Assembly: GCF_002160815.1 (NCBI RefSeq)
Contig: NZ_NFLH01000008.1
Span: forward strand, 22,677-86,676
Reading direction: 5' to 3'
Length of the DNA: 64,000 nt
From: Massilimicrobiota sp. An134
GTDB taxonomy: Bacteria > Bacillota_I > Bacilli_A > Erysipelotrichales > Coprobacillaceae
The position numbers and the translations under genes were made by a program. A model generated the notes under the pieces. It worked only from the letters and a program-made list of their open reading frames with translations, was not told where the DNA came from and did no database searches. Shown piece after piece: positions 52,487 to 62,326 of this stretch (position 1 is its first letter; each line of letters starts with the position of its first letter).

Positions 52487-53522
52487 ATCGATCAAAAGCT
52501 AAATCAATAAGACGATCAATTAAATCACTATAAGTGATGCCTAAATCAGCTATTAACTGAGGATACATCGAAATCTTTGTAAATCCAGGCATCGTATTAA
52601 TTTCATTAAGATAAATCTGATTTGTTTTCTTATCCAAGAAGAAATCCACACGAGATAAACCATGTCCATCAATAGCTTTGAAAACTTTTAATGCATATTC
52701 TCTAATTTGATCTTGAATCTCCTGGTCGACAAGTGCAGGTATACAAGTCTGACTTTCTTCATCCTCATATTTAGATTCAAAAGTATAAAACTCACCATGA
52801 GGCATAATTTGTCCTACACGAGAAACAATAGGATCATCATTTCCTAATACAGCTGTTTCTAATTCGATACAATCAATGCATTCTTCTATCACAATATGAC
52901 TATCATATTGTCCTGCCTGATATAATATTTCTAGCAAGTCCTCTTCATGATCTACACGATAACAACCTACACTTGATCCAGAACGACTTGCCTTCACAAA
53001 ACAAGGAAACCCTAACTGATTTTTCACTGCTGTTAATATATCATCAGTTTCATCAAATTGATGATTCACAACAACATATTGACCATCATATCTTTTTTTC
53101 ACATATAAAGATTTCACTTGTGGAATTCCTACTGTTTCTAAAATCTTTTTGGTATAAATTTTATCCATGGCCACACTTGAAGCTAATGTTCTACATCCTA
53201 CATATGGAACACCAGCCAATTCAAATAACCCCTGAATCGTTCCATCTTCACCATATTGTCCATGAAGAACAGGGAAAATAACATCTTGTTGTTTCAACAA
53301 ATGATAAATATCTTCAATATGTGTTGAGTGATCTAACCATGAATCTAAAGTTAAATCTTCCTGACTGGCATCTAAAAGATACCATTCTCCAGACTGATCA
53401 ATACCAACCAAAGTCAACTCATAACGATCTCTATGAAGATTTTTTAAAACAGATGTACAAGACATTCTTGAAATGGTATGTTCAGTAGATTGTCCTCCAC
53501 ATATAATCATTAATTTTCTCAT
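52485..53522 (-). CDS. ddl: D-alanine--D-alanine ligase
   Basis: 345 aa ATP-grasp enzyme. FPVLHGQYGEDGTIQGL, the ATP-binding KASRSGSSVGCY block and the C-terminal YLNEINTMPGFTKISMYP are conserved. The N-terminal GGQSTEHTISRMSC is a variant of the usual GGxSxEHEVS. Nothing suggests D-Ala-D-Lac or D-Ser specificity: no vanH or vanX is near. Overlaps murF by four bases (ATGA). Confidence 0.94.
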   Translation of the reverse strand: MRKLMIICGGQSTEHTISRMSCTSVLKNLHRDRYELTLVGIDQSGEWYLLDASQEDLTLDSWLDHSTHIEDIYHLLKQQDVIFPVLHGQYGEDGTIQGLFELAGVPYVGCRTLASSVAMDKIYTKKILETVGIPQVKSLYVKKRYDGQYVVVNHQFDETDDILTAVKNQLGFPCFVKASRSGSSVGCYRVDHEEDLLEILYQAGQYDSHIVIEECIDCIELETAVLGNDDPIVSRVGQIMPHGEFYTFESKYEDEESQTCIPALVDQEIQDQIREYALKVFKAIDGHGLSRVDFFLDKKTNQIYLNEINTMPGFTKISMYPQLIADLGITYSDLIDRLIDLAFDR

Positions 53523-54871
53523 TTTTTATATTTCTCCTTTAAATAGTCTACAACTTCATCAAGATGCATGCCATGTGATCCTTTTAATAAAATCACATCA
53601 TCATCCTGTATACATCCCTCTAAAGCTTGAATTAAATCTTGATTACTTTCAAAATGATAAGCTTCTATACCATTTTCCTGCGCTTTTAAAACAATATTCT
53701 GGCTTGCAGGTCCTACACACATTAATTGATCTATATGCTTTTTAGCAACATATTGCCCAACTTCCTGATGAAATGCCTGTTCATACGCTCCTAGCTCTAA
53801 CATATCTGCCAAGATAGCTATTTTTCTATTTGGATATTTTGATAAAACATCAAGACTTGACTTCATTGAATCTAAGTTGGCATTATATGTGCCATCAATC
53901 AATCTGATTCCATGACTCAGTTCGATCATATCCATACGATTTTTTGTCAGTTCAAATTGATCAATACCTTTAATACACTTTTCAATATCAATATCTAAGC
54001 TTAACCCTACCGCAATCGCAATCAACGCATTCATCACAAAATGCTGACCAGAAACTGGCACATGAACATGATAAGTTTTTCCCTGATAATCCAAATCAAA
54101 ATAAGATTCTTCTAATAATAACTCAACATGATAAGCTTTTAAATAACAGTCATTATTTTCACCAACACGAATAATAGGATAATCTTGAGATTGTACAGTA
54201 TGCAACATATCATTATCATCATTGATAATAAGGCGTCCCTGCTGAGTTAATCCTTCAACAATTTCCATCTTCGCTTTTAGAATATTCTCTCGTGAACCTA
54301 GTTCTCCAATATGTGCTGTTCCAACGTTTGTAATAACTGCAATATCAGGTCTTGCAATATGTGTCAGATGGCGAATTTCACCAAGATGATTCATCCCCAT
54401 TTCTAATACCATGACTTCTTCATCCTGAAGTCTTAAAACTGTTAAAGGTAAACCGATATGATTGTTGTAGTTACCTAAAGTTTTCAGAGTTTTATATTGC
54501 ATTGATACCACAGCATAAATCATATCCTTGGTACTTGTTTTTCCAACACTCCCTGTAATTCCCACAACTTTAACAGCACGATGTTTTCTTAAATAAGCTG
54601 CCATATCTGTTAATGCCTGTAAAGTATCCTTCACTAAAATCACGTTTTTATCAGGATAATCTATGGGCTGAGATGTTATAACAGAACTTGCGCCAGCTTC
54701 AAAAGCCTGTTTTATAAACTGATGTCCATCATTTTTTTCTCCAACCAGCGGAATATACATATCTCCTTCATGAATCTGTCTTGTATCTTGCGTAAATCCA
54801 TGAATATCATCATTGATATTTCCGCTCAACAATGTGCCACCAGTGGCTTCAATAATCTCTCTTATTAGCAT
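53519..54871 (-). CDS. murF: UDP-MurNAc-tripeptide--D-alanyl-D-alanine ligase
   Basis: 450 aa Mur ligase. P-loop GITGSVGKTSTK (104-115) and LEMGMNHLGEI and IDGTYNANLDSM motifs mark MurF. It attaches the D-Ala-D-Ala made by Ddl, whose gene follows in the same operon. Confidence 0.96.
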   Translation of the reverse strand: MLIREIIEATGGTLLSGNINDDIHGFTQDTRQIHEGDMYIPLVGEKNDGHQFIKQAFEAGASSVITSQPIDYPDKNVILVKDTLQALTDMAAYLRKHRAVKVVGITGSVGKTSTKDMIYAVVSMQYKTLKTLGNYNNHIGLPLTVLRLQDEEVMVLEMGMNHLGEIRHLTHIARPDIAVITNVGTAHIGELGSRENILKAKMEIVEGLTQQGRLIINDDNDMLHTVQSQDYPIIRVGENNDCYLKAYHVELLLEESYFDLDYQGKTYHVHVPVSGQHFVMNALIAIAVGLSLDIDIEKCIKGIDQFELTKNRMDMIELSHGIRLIDGTYNANLDSMKSSLDVLSKYPNRKIAILADMLELGAYEQAFHQEVGQYVAKKHIDQLMCVGPASQNIVLKAQENGIEAYHFESNQDLIQALEGCIQDDDVILLKGSHGMHLDEVVDYLKEKYKK

Positions 54872-54954
54872 AATTTTACCTCATTTTTAATATATGCACT
54901 ATTATAGCACCAGTTCACTAGGAAAGCTATGAAATTTTATTGTTCTTATATAAT

Positions 54955-54983
54955 AAAAAAATAGCTGTTTAAAACAACTATTT
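54955..54983 (-). terminator. Terminator after the DUF5050-like gene
   Basis: AAATAGTTGTTT / AAACAGCTATTT with one G-T pair, then a T run on the minus strand. Confidence 0.8.
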
Positions 54984-55039
54984 CTTTTCATATTCTTATA
55001 TATTGATATTTTATCTAGCTCAAATCAATATAGTGACAA

Positions 55040-56233
55040 TTAAATATAATCACCCTGTCCATCAAAGAACAATCTTTGTTGCTGGGCACCATCAAAGTCC
55101 ATAATGACATAATAGCTTTCTTGTTGATAAGCTGATACATATGTTTTCACAATCAATTTATCACCAACAATATATCCTGTATCAACCAATCCATTGTAAA
55201 TTGTCTTTTCTTGCTGTGTTGATAAATCATATCTAACAACACTGCCATCCATAGATTGATAAAATAAATACTGTTCATTCATATTTAAGAAATTAACAAC
55301 ATTCGCTTTTAATACCTCTGTCTTTTTACTATTTATATCTAACAAACAGATACCATCTGATGATAAATAATAAAGTTTTCCATCTAAATAAATTAAATTA
55401 TAAAATGCTCCACTCAATAACTTTTCATCATTTTCTCCATTTCTATTCATACGATAAATACCATCATCAGATGTATAATAAATATAATCATCTACAACAT
55501 TAATACAATAAGAGTGTCTATCATTAAGCTTTGTCTGTTTTTGTGTATTGATATCATAAACATAGATTGATTCATTATTCTCATCTAATTGATAGTAGAT
55601 GCGATCATTATCTATATATGGATAATAAATAGCTTTAGTTATGAATTGATTTTGATTTTTACCATCTAATGAAACTTCACATAAATAATTCTGTTGATTT
55701 GTATAATAAATCTTATCATTATGAATCATGATATTTTGACATTTCTCTGTAACCAATGTTTGACGGTTATTTAAGTTTTGATCCATGGATACAAGATACC
55801 CCTGATCATTACACATATAAAGCGTTTCACCATCAAAATAAGCCTCACCATTTTGATTGATATTTCCAACCAAACTTGAAAAACCTGTTTTTCCTGATAT
55901 TGTCATAGGTTGTTGTGGTAATGTATCTGATGATGTATCATGAAAAGACGTATAATTAAGCGTTGGTCCATGATAAACATATTCATAAGATACAACTGTT
56001 AAAACAGCCAAAACAATAACACTTACTAAAATGAGTAACTTATTTACTTTTTTATTGACTGGTATATCTTTAAAAGACGATGTCTTTGTTTCCTTTTCAA
56101 CAGTTTCTTCATCAAAAAACAGTGGTTCATAATATCCATCATTTTGTTCTTGTGACTTGTATAATGGATGACCACAATATGGACAATAATTCATATCATT
56201 GCTGACTTCATTTTGACAATTTGGACAAATCAT
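55040..56233 (-). CDS. Zinc-ribbon, membrane-anchored beta-propeller protein (DUF5050-like)
   Basis: 397 aa. An N-terminal zinc ribbon (CPNC, CPYC, residues 3-21), an acidic linker, one membrane span (about 66-84) and an extracytoplasmic domain (about 110-395) of repeated DxIYY/DGKLYYLS strands, as in DUF5050 propellers. The ribbon faces the cytoplasm and the propeller the outside. Role unknown; a sensor or cell-wall-binding protein is possible. Confidence 0.75.
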   Translation of the reverse strand: MICPNCQNEVSNDMNYCPYCGHPLYKSQEQNDGYYEPLFFDEETVEKETKTSSFKDIPVNKKVNKLLILVSVIVLAVLTVVSYEYVYHGPTLNYTSFHDTSSDTLPQQPMTISGKTGFSSLVGNINQNGEAYFDGETLYMCNDQGYLVSMDQNLNNRQTLVTEKCQNIMIHNDKIYYTNQQNYLCEVSLDGKNQNQFITKAIYYPYIDNDRIYYQLDENNESIYVYDINTQKQTKLNDRHSYCINVVDDYIYYTSDDGIYRMNRNGENDEKLLSGAFYNLIYLDGKLYYLSSDGICLLDINSKKTEVLKANVVNFLNMNEQYLFYQSMDGSVVRYDLSTQQEKTIYNGLVDTGYIVGDKLIVKTYVSAYQQESYYVIMDFDGAQQQRLFFDGQGDYI

Positions 56234-56245
56234 ATCCCAATCCTC

Positions 56246-56521
56246 CTACGACTGTTGATGAGGATTTTCATGTTCATCAACAACTTTATAATCAACGTCA
56301 ATAACATCACTATCCTGATTTTGGTAATCCTGATAAAGAGATTCATAATATTCCTGATCTTCTTTATCTTCATGTGACTGACGGCGTGAAAAGAAAAGCT
56401 TTCTTATTATCCAGATAACCAAAATAACCCCAATCAAAACAATAAGGATTGGTAAAAATAATCTTAAAGCTAACATAATTAATACAAGCACACATAACAA
56501 ATATATAAAATTATATCCCAT
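56246..56521 (-). CDS. Small membrane protein of unknown function
   Basis: 91 aa from the ATG that follows AAAGGAG by 7 bases. Two hydrophobic stretches (about 4-20 and 22-40) with a basic patch KLFFSRRQ, then a very acidic C-terminus rich in Asp, Glu and Gln. I do not recognise a family. It lies between the XRE regulator and the propeller protein and is probably co-transcribed. Confidence 0.6.
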   Translation of the reverse strand: MGYNFIYLLCVLVLIMLALRLFLPILIVLIGVILVIWIIRKLFFSRRQSHEDKEDQEYYESLYQDYQNQDSDVIDVDYKVVDEHENPHQQS

Positions 56522-56564
56522 ATCATTTCTCCTTTTGCGATATAGTCTATATGATAAATATAAA

Positions 56565-56801
56565 CTATAAATGAACTGCGTCTTCCTCCTCATGCCATAC
56601 AAACAAATAGTAAACTGGTACTTTTAAACCTGATGCAAACTTTTCAACAACCTTTAAAGACACATTTCTACGACCTCTTTCAACATCTGAAACATAGTTT
56701 TTAGATAACTGGCAACGAAATCCAAGTTCTTCCTGAGAAACATTTTGCATCAAACGGAGTTCTTTAATTCTTCTCCCAAAACGAATATTTATATTTTCCA
56801 T
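56565..56801 (-). CDS. XRE-family HTH regulator
   Basis: 78 aa single-domain helix-turn-helix. GRRIKELRLMQNVSQEELGFRCQLSKNYVSDVERGRRNVSL covers the five-helix fold. An ATG at 56801 or a GTG at 56807 (overlapping the whiA stop as GTGA) could start it; GGAG lies 5 bases before the GTG and 11 before the ATG. It follows whiA directly. Confidence 0.82.
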   Translation of the reverse strand: MENINIRFGRRIKELRLMQNVSQEELGFRCQLSKNYVSDVERGRRNVSLKVVEKFASGLKVPVYYLFVWHEEEDAVHL

Positions 56802-56803
56802 AC

Positions 56804-57754
56804 TCACTCATTCTCCATCTGTCGTATTTTTTGAGCTTCTTCCTTAATCTTTTTAAAACGATGATGTAATCCTGATTTACTAATGGTTTGACCAGTCTGC
56901 TGATAATATGTATCTGCCAATTCATTTAAAGTCAACTCAGGATTTTCTAAACGTAATAAAGCCACTGTACGTGTCTTATCATCTAAAATCTCAATGCCTA
57001 CTTTATCAATGATATAGGCAATATCTTCAATTTGAGCTGTAGAAGCACTCATCGCCTTCACTTCATTAGCAATATCACAATTATTCCATCTATTGACAGT
57101 ATTGGCCATAGAACGGTCAATACGTGTCATTTCAAAATTCATAACTGATTGTGAAGCACCTATGGCTCTTAAAAAATCCCCAATTTTCTCTGCTGATTTT
57201 AAATACACAACATATTTATTACGTCTTTTAATCATTTTGGCATGCAAGTCATAACAATTCATCAACTCCATAATAAATGAAGCATATTCTGGTTCATTTA
57301 CACTCATTTCCAGATGATAGTTAGATGTATCTGGATTATTCACACTTCCACAAGATAAAAAGACCCCAGCCAGATAAGCTCTTTTCTTGGCATCTGTTTC
57401 TAAAAAATGAATATCTGGAAAACTTTGTATACCAATGCCTTCCATAAGATGTAAGTCTTCTAAGATTTCTCTTGCCTTAGAAACCATCAATGTATAAATG
57501 TTATTTTTTTTCAATTTCATTTTTCTAGAAACACGAAATTCTATATGTGGTTGATATAAATCCTTTAAGAATTTATGCAATTTAGATGCGATTTTCGCAT
57601 TTTCAGTTCTTAATGTTAGCGTTAAGCCTGACTGATTGAGTGACAATGTTCCAAGAATTTTAATCATTGCACAAAGTATTGCCTTTTCACATGGTTGATC
57701 AAAATCATTGAACACAATTTCTTCTTTGACGACTCTTGAAAAAGAAATCATCAT
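56804..57754 (-). CDS. whiA: WhiA, DNA-binding division/sporulation regulator
   Basis: 316 aa. An N-terminal LAGLIDADG-like domain (about 90-190, with KKRAYLAGVFLSCGSVNNP) and a C-terminal HTH (NPELTLNELADTYYQQTGQTISKSGLHHRFKKI) are in the normal order. WhiA is linked to chromosome segregation and division in Firmicutes. It follows rapZ, the conserved arrangement, though yvcK is missing. Confidence 0.94.
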   Translation of the reverse strand: MMISFSRVVKEEIVFNDFDQPCEKAILCAMIKILGTLSLNQSGLTLTLRTENAKIASKLHKFLKDLYQPHIEFRVSRKMKLKKNNIYTLMVSKAREILEDLHLMEGIGIQSFPDIHFLETDAKKRAYLAGVFLSCGSVNNPDTSNYHLEMSVNEPEYASFIMELMNCYDLHAKMIKRRNKYVVYLKSAEKIGDFLRAIGASQSVMNFEMTRIDRSMANTVNRWNNCDIANEVKAMSASTAQIEDIAYIIDKVGIEILDDKTRTVALLRLENPELTLNELADTYYQQTGQTISKSGLHHRFKKIKEEAQKIRQMENE

Positions 57755-57763
57755 AAAACCTCC

Positions 57764-58612
57764 TTAATGATCAGCATCACGATGCCATTTATAAACTTGA
57801 TAATATTTTGAATAATACTCTGCAAAATAATTAGTAAGTGTGACTGAACGATGCTGTCCCCCAGTACATCCAATTCCAATAATCATTTGCATTTTACCCT
57901 CTTCTTCATATTTCTTTAATAAATAATCATAATATTCTATTGTTCTACGAACAAATTCCTGTGTTTCACTTTGTGACATCACATAATCATAAACCTCTTT
58001 ATCATTTCCAGTTAATTTTCTTAAGCTTTCAATATAAAAAGGATTTGGTAAAAAACGTACATCTAATAACAAGTCTGCATCACGTGGAATTCCATGTTTA
58101 TATCCAAATGAAATAAAAGAAACTCTAAATGTATCACGATTTCCTTTGTGGAAATAACTTTCTAATTTATCTTGTAATTTTGATGGCTTTAATAATGTTG
58201 TATCAATCACAATATTAGCTAACTGACTAATAGGATCTGCCATTTCACGTTCAAATTCAATAGCTTCAACCAAAGATGATGCCACATTACTAATCATGAG
58301 TGGGTGAGAGCGTCTTGTCTGTTTATAACGTGAAAGTAAAACTTTATCGTCACAGTCTAAGAAAATAACTGTCAAATCTACCCAATCCATGTTTGATAAG
58401 ATTCTTACAGCCAAAATCGCATCACCTAGCGATACTGCCATAGCCACTTTAGAATATTTCGTAGAAGTACGCATTAAATCCCCAAATTCTTTTAATAATG
58501 GAATAGGATAATTATCTATACAGCGATACTCCATATTTTCAAAGATAGCCATTGCCTGAGTTTTACCAGCCCCAGACATCCCCGTTACAACAATAACTTC
58601 AATTTTATTCAT
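57764..58612 (-). CDS. rapZ: RapZ/YvcJ nucleotide-binding protein
   Basis: 282 aa. Walker A GMSGAGKT (11-18) and the C-terminal GIGCTGGQHRSV are hallmarks. RapZ relatives bind nucleotides and, in Escherichia, act on small RNA GlmZ; the Firmicute YvcJ role is less clear. The ATG at 58612 follows AAGGTG; the upstream in-frame GTG is in that site. Confidence 0.93.
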   Translation of the reverse strand: MNKIEVIVVTGMSGAGKTQAMAIFENMEYRCIDNYPIPLLKEFGDLMRTSTKYSKVAMAVSLGDAILAVRILSNMDWVDLTVIFLDCDDKVLLSRYKQTRRSHPLMISNVASSLVEAIEFEREMADPISQLANIVIDTTLLKPSKLQDKLESYFHKGNRDTFRVSFISFGYKHGIPRDADLLLDVRFLPNPFYIESLRKLTGNDKEVYDYVMSQSETQEFVRRTIEYYDYLLKKYEEEGKMQMIIGIGCTGGQHRSVTLTNYFAEYYSKYYQVYKWHRDADH

Positions 58613-58675
58613 ATAACTCACCTTCTCTTTTATAATATATCAAAAATCACATTATAAGTGTACTCTTTTTTTATA

Positions 58676-58707
58676 CAAAAAGAGAAAAGAATCTATTTCC
58701 CTTCTCT
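58676..58707 (-). terminator. Terminator of trxB
   Basis: AGAGAAGGGAA / TTCTTTTCTCT with G-T pairs, then five Ts on the minus strand. Confidence 0.75.
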
Positions 58708-59610
58708 CTATTTGAATAATGAAGCAATATATTGTCCTGCAATAGCACCATCATTAGCAGCAGTCACAACTTGTCGCAGTTGTTTATCAGTCACATCCCC
58801 ACCAGCAAAAATACCAGCAACTTTTGTTTCCTGATTCATATCAACTTCAATATACCCTTTTTCATTCACTATTCCCAAATCTTTTACAAATTCTGTAATA
58901 GGATCTAATCCTATAAATGGAAAAATTCCTTGTGCTTCAATTGTAGAAAGTTCTCCTGTGTGAGAATCTTCTACAATCAGCCCCACAACTTTTTGATTTT
59001 CAACTTTCACTTCATGAGGTTTCTTTAAATAATGGATTTCAATGTTGTCTTTTTCTTGTAATTTATTAACTAAATATTGATCAGCACGCAACACATCACG
59101 ACGCACAATAATATGCACATGATTCACAATATCACTTAAATAAATAGCTTCTTCAATAGCACTGTTTCCGCCACCTACAACACAGACATCTTTATTTTTA
59201 AAGAAAGGCCCATCACAGACAGCACAATAAGACACACCTCTTCCACTCATTTCTTCTTCATGAGGGATTCCCATATGACGTTCTTTTGTACCTGTCGCAA
59301 TAAAAACATAGCGTGCTTCATATGTTTTATCACCTACATAAACAACTTGATGATCTTCATGATGTTCAATACGTGTCACTTCACCATATTCATATTGAGC
59401 ACCAAAAGATAAACATTGTTCATACATGGCATAAGCCAGTTCTGGTCCTTTTGTTATTAATCCAGGATAATTTTCTATTTCAGCTGTTAAATTCATCTTT
59501 CCACCAGGTGCTCCACCATCTAAAACCAAAACACTGGCTCCTGCACGCGAAGCATATAAGGCAGCTGTTAAACCAGCTGGACCAGCACCCACAACAATTA
59601 AATCAGTCAT
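58708..59610 (-). CDS. trxB: Thioredoxin-disulfide reductase
   Basis: 300 aa. FAD motif GAGPAG (8-13), the redox pair C129-A-V-C132 and the C-terminal GIFAGGDVTD are all intact. Reduces thioredoxin with NADPH. Its ATG overlaps the stop of the upstream HAD phosphatase (ATGA). Confidence 0.96.
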   Translation of the reverse strand: MTDLIVVGAGPAGLTAALYASRAGASVLVLDGGAPGGKMNLTAEIENYPGLITKGPELAYAMYEQCLSFGAQYEYGEVTRIEHHEDHQVVYVGDKTYEARYVFIATGTKERHMGIPHEEEMSGRGVSYCAVCDGPFFKNKDVCVVGGGNSAIEEAIYLSDIVNHVHIIVRRDVLRADQYLVNKLQEKDNIEIHYLKKPHEVKVENQKVVGLIVEDSHTGELSTIEAQGIFPFIGLDPITEFVKDLGIVNEKGYIEVDMNQETKVAGIFAGGDVTDKQLRQVVTAANDGAIAGQYIASLFK

Positions 59611-60260
59611 CCATTCATCTTCCTTTCTACAAATGTTATAATTTCTGACATATCATCTATTAGTAAATCAGGAGCTAAAGCTTGCATATCCTGATAACCT
59701 TTAGGTGTCCATTTGACACCAGCTGTATAAATACCCGCATTTTTTCCAGCTTGTATATCAGTCACATTATCTCCAATATATAAACCGTTTAAACAATGAA
59801 ATGTATTCATTACTTTTAAAATACCTTCAGGATTTGACTTGACATGTTCAACATCATCCATTCCTAAAATCATATCAAAATAAGGAGTAATTTCAAATAA
59901 ATCCAGCCCAATCAAAGCAGCCTGACGATATTTAGTTGTGACAACCGCTAATGGATAACCTTGTTTTGATAATGTTTTTAAGGTTTCTTCAACATGAGGG
60001 TAAATGGTCACATAATCCTGATGATGAGCATGATTATATGCACGATAATAATCAATCAGTTCCTCAATCATCTCATCAGGAAAATATCTAGAAAATGTAT
60101 CTTTTAAGGCTGGGCCTAAAAATGATAAATGTTCCTGATCACTAATTTGATAGTCTGGCTTATAATGATGAAAGACATGTTCAAAAGATTTTCTAATTAA
60201 CAAATCTGTATTTAATAATGTCCCATCTAAATCAAAAATAACTGCAAAATCTTTTTTCAT
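59607..60260 (-). CDS. HAD phosphatase, phosphoglycolate phosphatase/PpaX-like
   Basis: 217 aa. FDLDGTLLNTD, TTKYR and GDNVTDIQAGKNAGI are the HAD motifs with a small type I alpha cap. This subfamily covers phosphoglycolate phosphatase, beta-phosphoglucomutase and pyrophosphatase PpaX; length and cap fit Gph or PpaX. Co-transcribed with trxB. Confidence 0.83.
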   Translation of the reverse strand: MKKDFAVIFDLDGTLLNTDLLIRKSFEHVFHHYKPDYQISDQEHLSFLGPALKDTFSRYFPDEMIEELIDYYRAYNHAHHQDYVTIYPHVEETLKTLSKQGYPLAVVTTKYRQAALIGLDLFEITPYFDMILGMDDVEHVKSNPEGILKVMNTFHCLNGLYIGDNVTDIQAGKNAGIYTAGVKWTPKGYQDMQALAPDLLIDDMSEIITFVERKMNG

Positions 60261-60310
60261 AGTAACTCCTTTATATGTATTATATCATGAATATCACAAA
60301 GCTTATATGA

Positions 60311-61366
60311 TTATGCTTTTAAAATATTTTCGATTTCATGAACCAATATTTTCATTTGTTCCATTGTGCCTATTGTTATTCTTAAATATTGCTCAATTCT
60401 TGGTTGATGAAAATAACGTACCAGTATACCTTTTTCTCTTAATTGTAAAAATAACTTCTGAGCATCATACTGAGGATGTTTCACAAAGATAAAATTAGCT
60501 TTTGAATCAGGCATTACAAAACCCAACTTTTTTAATTCAGACTTTGTATATTCTCGTGTTTCTATGATTTTTTGAGCATTTTGTTGGATATAATCACTAT
60601 CTTCCATACTCGCAACACCAATAGCCTGTGCCAAACTATCAACAGGATAAGAATTAAATGAGTTTTTCACATCATATAGTTTAGCGATTACTTCCTGACT
60701 TCCTAGAGCTACCCCTAAACGAATTCCCGCTAATGAACGATATTTAGAAAATGTTTGTGTGATCAATAAATTTGGATATTTTTGAATCAATGGAACAGCA
60801 CTTTGCCCACCAAAATCAATATATGCTTCATCAATCACAACAATACTATCCTGATTATGTTTTAAAAGATCTTCAATCATATCTAATGAAACACACAGTC
60901 CTGTTGGGGCATTAGGATTAGGGAAAATAATACCAGAATTAGGCTGAATATAATCTTCTTTGTTGATTTCAAAATCTTGATTTAAAGGAATTTTTTTGTA
61001 AGCTATCTGATATAGATCACAATAAACTGGATAAAAAGAATAACTGATATCAGGAAACAGCACTGGTTCTTGACCATTAAAGCATGTTAAAAAGATCAGT
61101 GCCAGCACTTCATCTGAACCATTTCCAACAAAAACCTGACGTGTATCTAAATGATGATAATCAGCTAACGCCTGTCTTAATGCATCCGCATCTGGACGTG
61201 GATATAAAGCCAAATGTGAAGAATCAAAATTCAAAATCGCCTGTTTCACTTTTTCACCTGGATCATATGGATTTTCATTCGTATTTAATTTAATTAAATT
61301 TTTAATTTGTGGTTGTTCTCCTGCTTCATAAGGTTGAACATTTCTTAACTTATCTTGCCAACTCAT
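60311..61366 (-). CDS. hisC: Histidinol-phosphate aminotransferase-like protein
   Basis: 351 aa PLP aminotransferase. NTNENPYDPGE, FPNPNAPTG, DEAYIDF and the PLP-binding K208 in TQTFSKYRSLAGIRLG fit HisC. No other his gene is nearby, so it may serve another aromatic or phosphorylated substrate. Overlaps the upstream HAD gene by 17 bases. Confidence 0.85.
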   Translation of the reverse strand: MSWQDKLRNVQPYEAGEQPQIKNLIKLNTNENPYDPGEKVKQAILNFDSSHLALYPRPDADALRQALADYHHLDTRQVFVGNGSDEVLALIFLTCFNGQEPVLFPDISYSFYPVYCDLYQIAYKKIPLNQDFEINKEDYIQPNSGIIFPNPNAPTGLCVSLDMIEDLLKHNQDSIVVIDEAYIDFGGQSAVPLIQKYPNLLITQTFSKYRSLAGIRLGVALGSQEVIAKLYDVKNSFNSYPVDSLAQAIGVASMEDSDYIQQNAQKIIETREYTKSELKKLGFVMPDSKANFIFVKHPQYDAQKLFLQLREKGILVRYFHQPRIEQYLRITIGTMEQMKILVHEIENILKA

Positions 61367-62153
61367 TATTTTTCCCTCCTAACATATCTTGAATCACTTC
61401 ATGAACATAATGAACATGTCTTGGTACCATTGATTTGATATCTTCATGAGCATGTTTAAAAGTATATCCCTGTCTGATAGCTTGCAGCATAGATAAATCA
61501 TTATATGAATCACCTATCGCATAAATATCCTGTTCATTGATACCTAAATGCTGACAAAGCCATGTCATACCATTGCCTTTAGAACATCCTCTTGCGACAA
61601 TATCAACATAATGCAAATTATAATACACACTGAGCTTATCCCCGTAATGCTTTTGAATATATTCATAACAGGCTTTGGTGATTGTCATTTCCTGATTATC
61701 CTGATGAAAAGAAATAATATCAAAATGTGGTGCATTCTGATAAAGTTCCTGAAATGAAACATCAACAGGTTCTTCAAGATTTGTCATATGTTCTACACAC
61801 TGTCCATGACTAAAACCATAACTGAATGCTCCATCACTATAAAAAGAATATAGATCATCAAACTGTGTCACATAATCCAAAATAGCTCTCCCTGTATACG
61901 CATCCATCTTTTTTTCATATAAAACACGATGATTTCTATCTAGAATTTGAGCTCCATTATTTAATATTAAATAATCATAAGGAAATGGAATCTCATTTAA
62001 AATCCATTTCATTTCAAAAAGTTGTCGACCTGTACAGAGTGCTATTTTATGTCCTTGTCTTTGTAGTTCTTTCATCCAATCAATGTTATCTTGACTTATA
62101 TTTTGATTGTCATGAACCAATGTTCCATCTACATCACTAATCAATATCTTCAT
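61350..62153 (-). CDS. Cof-type HAD phosphatase
   Basis: 267 aa. LISDVDGTLV, CTGR and GDSYNDLSML are the HAD motifs; type IIB cap. YABD/YkrA-like. Directly upstream of hisC and overlapping it, so it could act on a related phosphate such as histidinol phosphate, but no sequence evidence supports this. Confidence 0.85.
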   Translation of the reverse strand: MKILISDVDGTLVHDNQNISQDNIDWMKELQRQGHKIALCTGRQLFEMKWILNEIPFPYDYLILNNGAQILDRNHRVLYEKKMDAYTGRAILDYVTQFDDLYSFYSDGAFSYGFSHGQCVEHMTNLEEPVDVSFQELYQNAPHFDIISFHQDNQEMTITKACYEYIQKHYGDKLSVYYNLHYVDIVARGCSKGNGMTWLCQHLGINEQDIYAIGDSYNDLSMLQAIRQGYTFKHAHEDIKSMVPRHVHYVHEVIQDMLGGKNNELAR

Positions 62154-62275
62154 TACATATCACCTATTGTTCCTATTATATCTAACCTATATCAAAAAGC
62201 AAAGTGAAATTTTATATATTGTTATTCCTGCACATAAATAGATTTTATCATATTTTCCATATAATTCTATAATGT

Positions 62276-62318
62276 AAAAAGGATTGACTTCTATGCCATA
62301 TAGAAACCAACCCTTCTT
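62276..62318 (-). terminator. Terminator of the thioredoxin-fold / zinc-ribbon operon
   Basis: AAGGGTTGGTTTCTAT / ATAGAAGTCAATCCTT with mismatches and five Ts on the minus strand. Confidence 0.8.
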
Positions 62319-62326
62319 TTAAATTT

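Noticed and set aside
60311..61366. A complete histidine operon around hisC
   Set aside because: No other his gene is within the window; hisC is next to HAD genes only.
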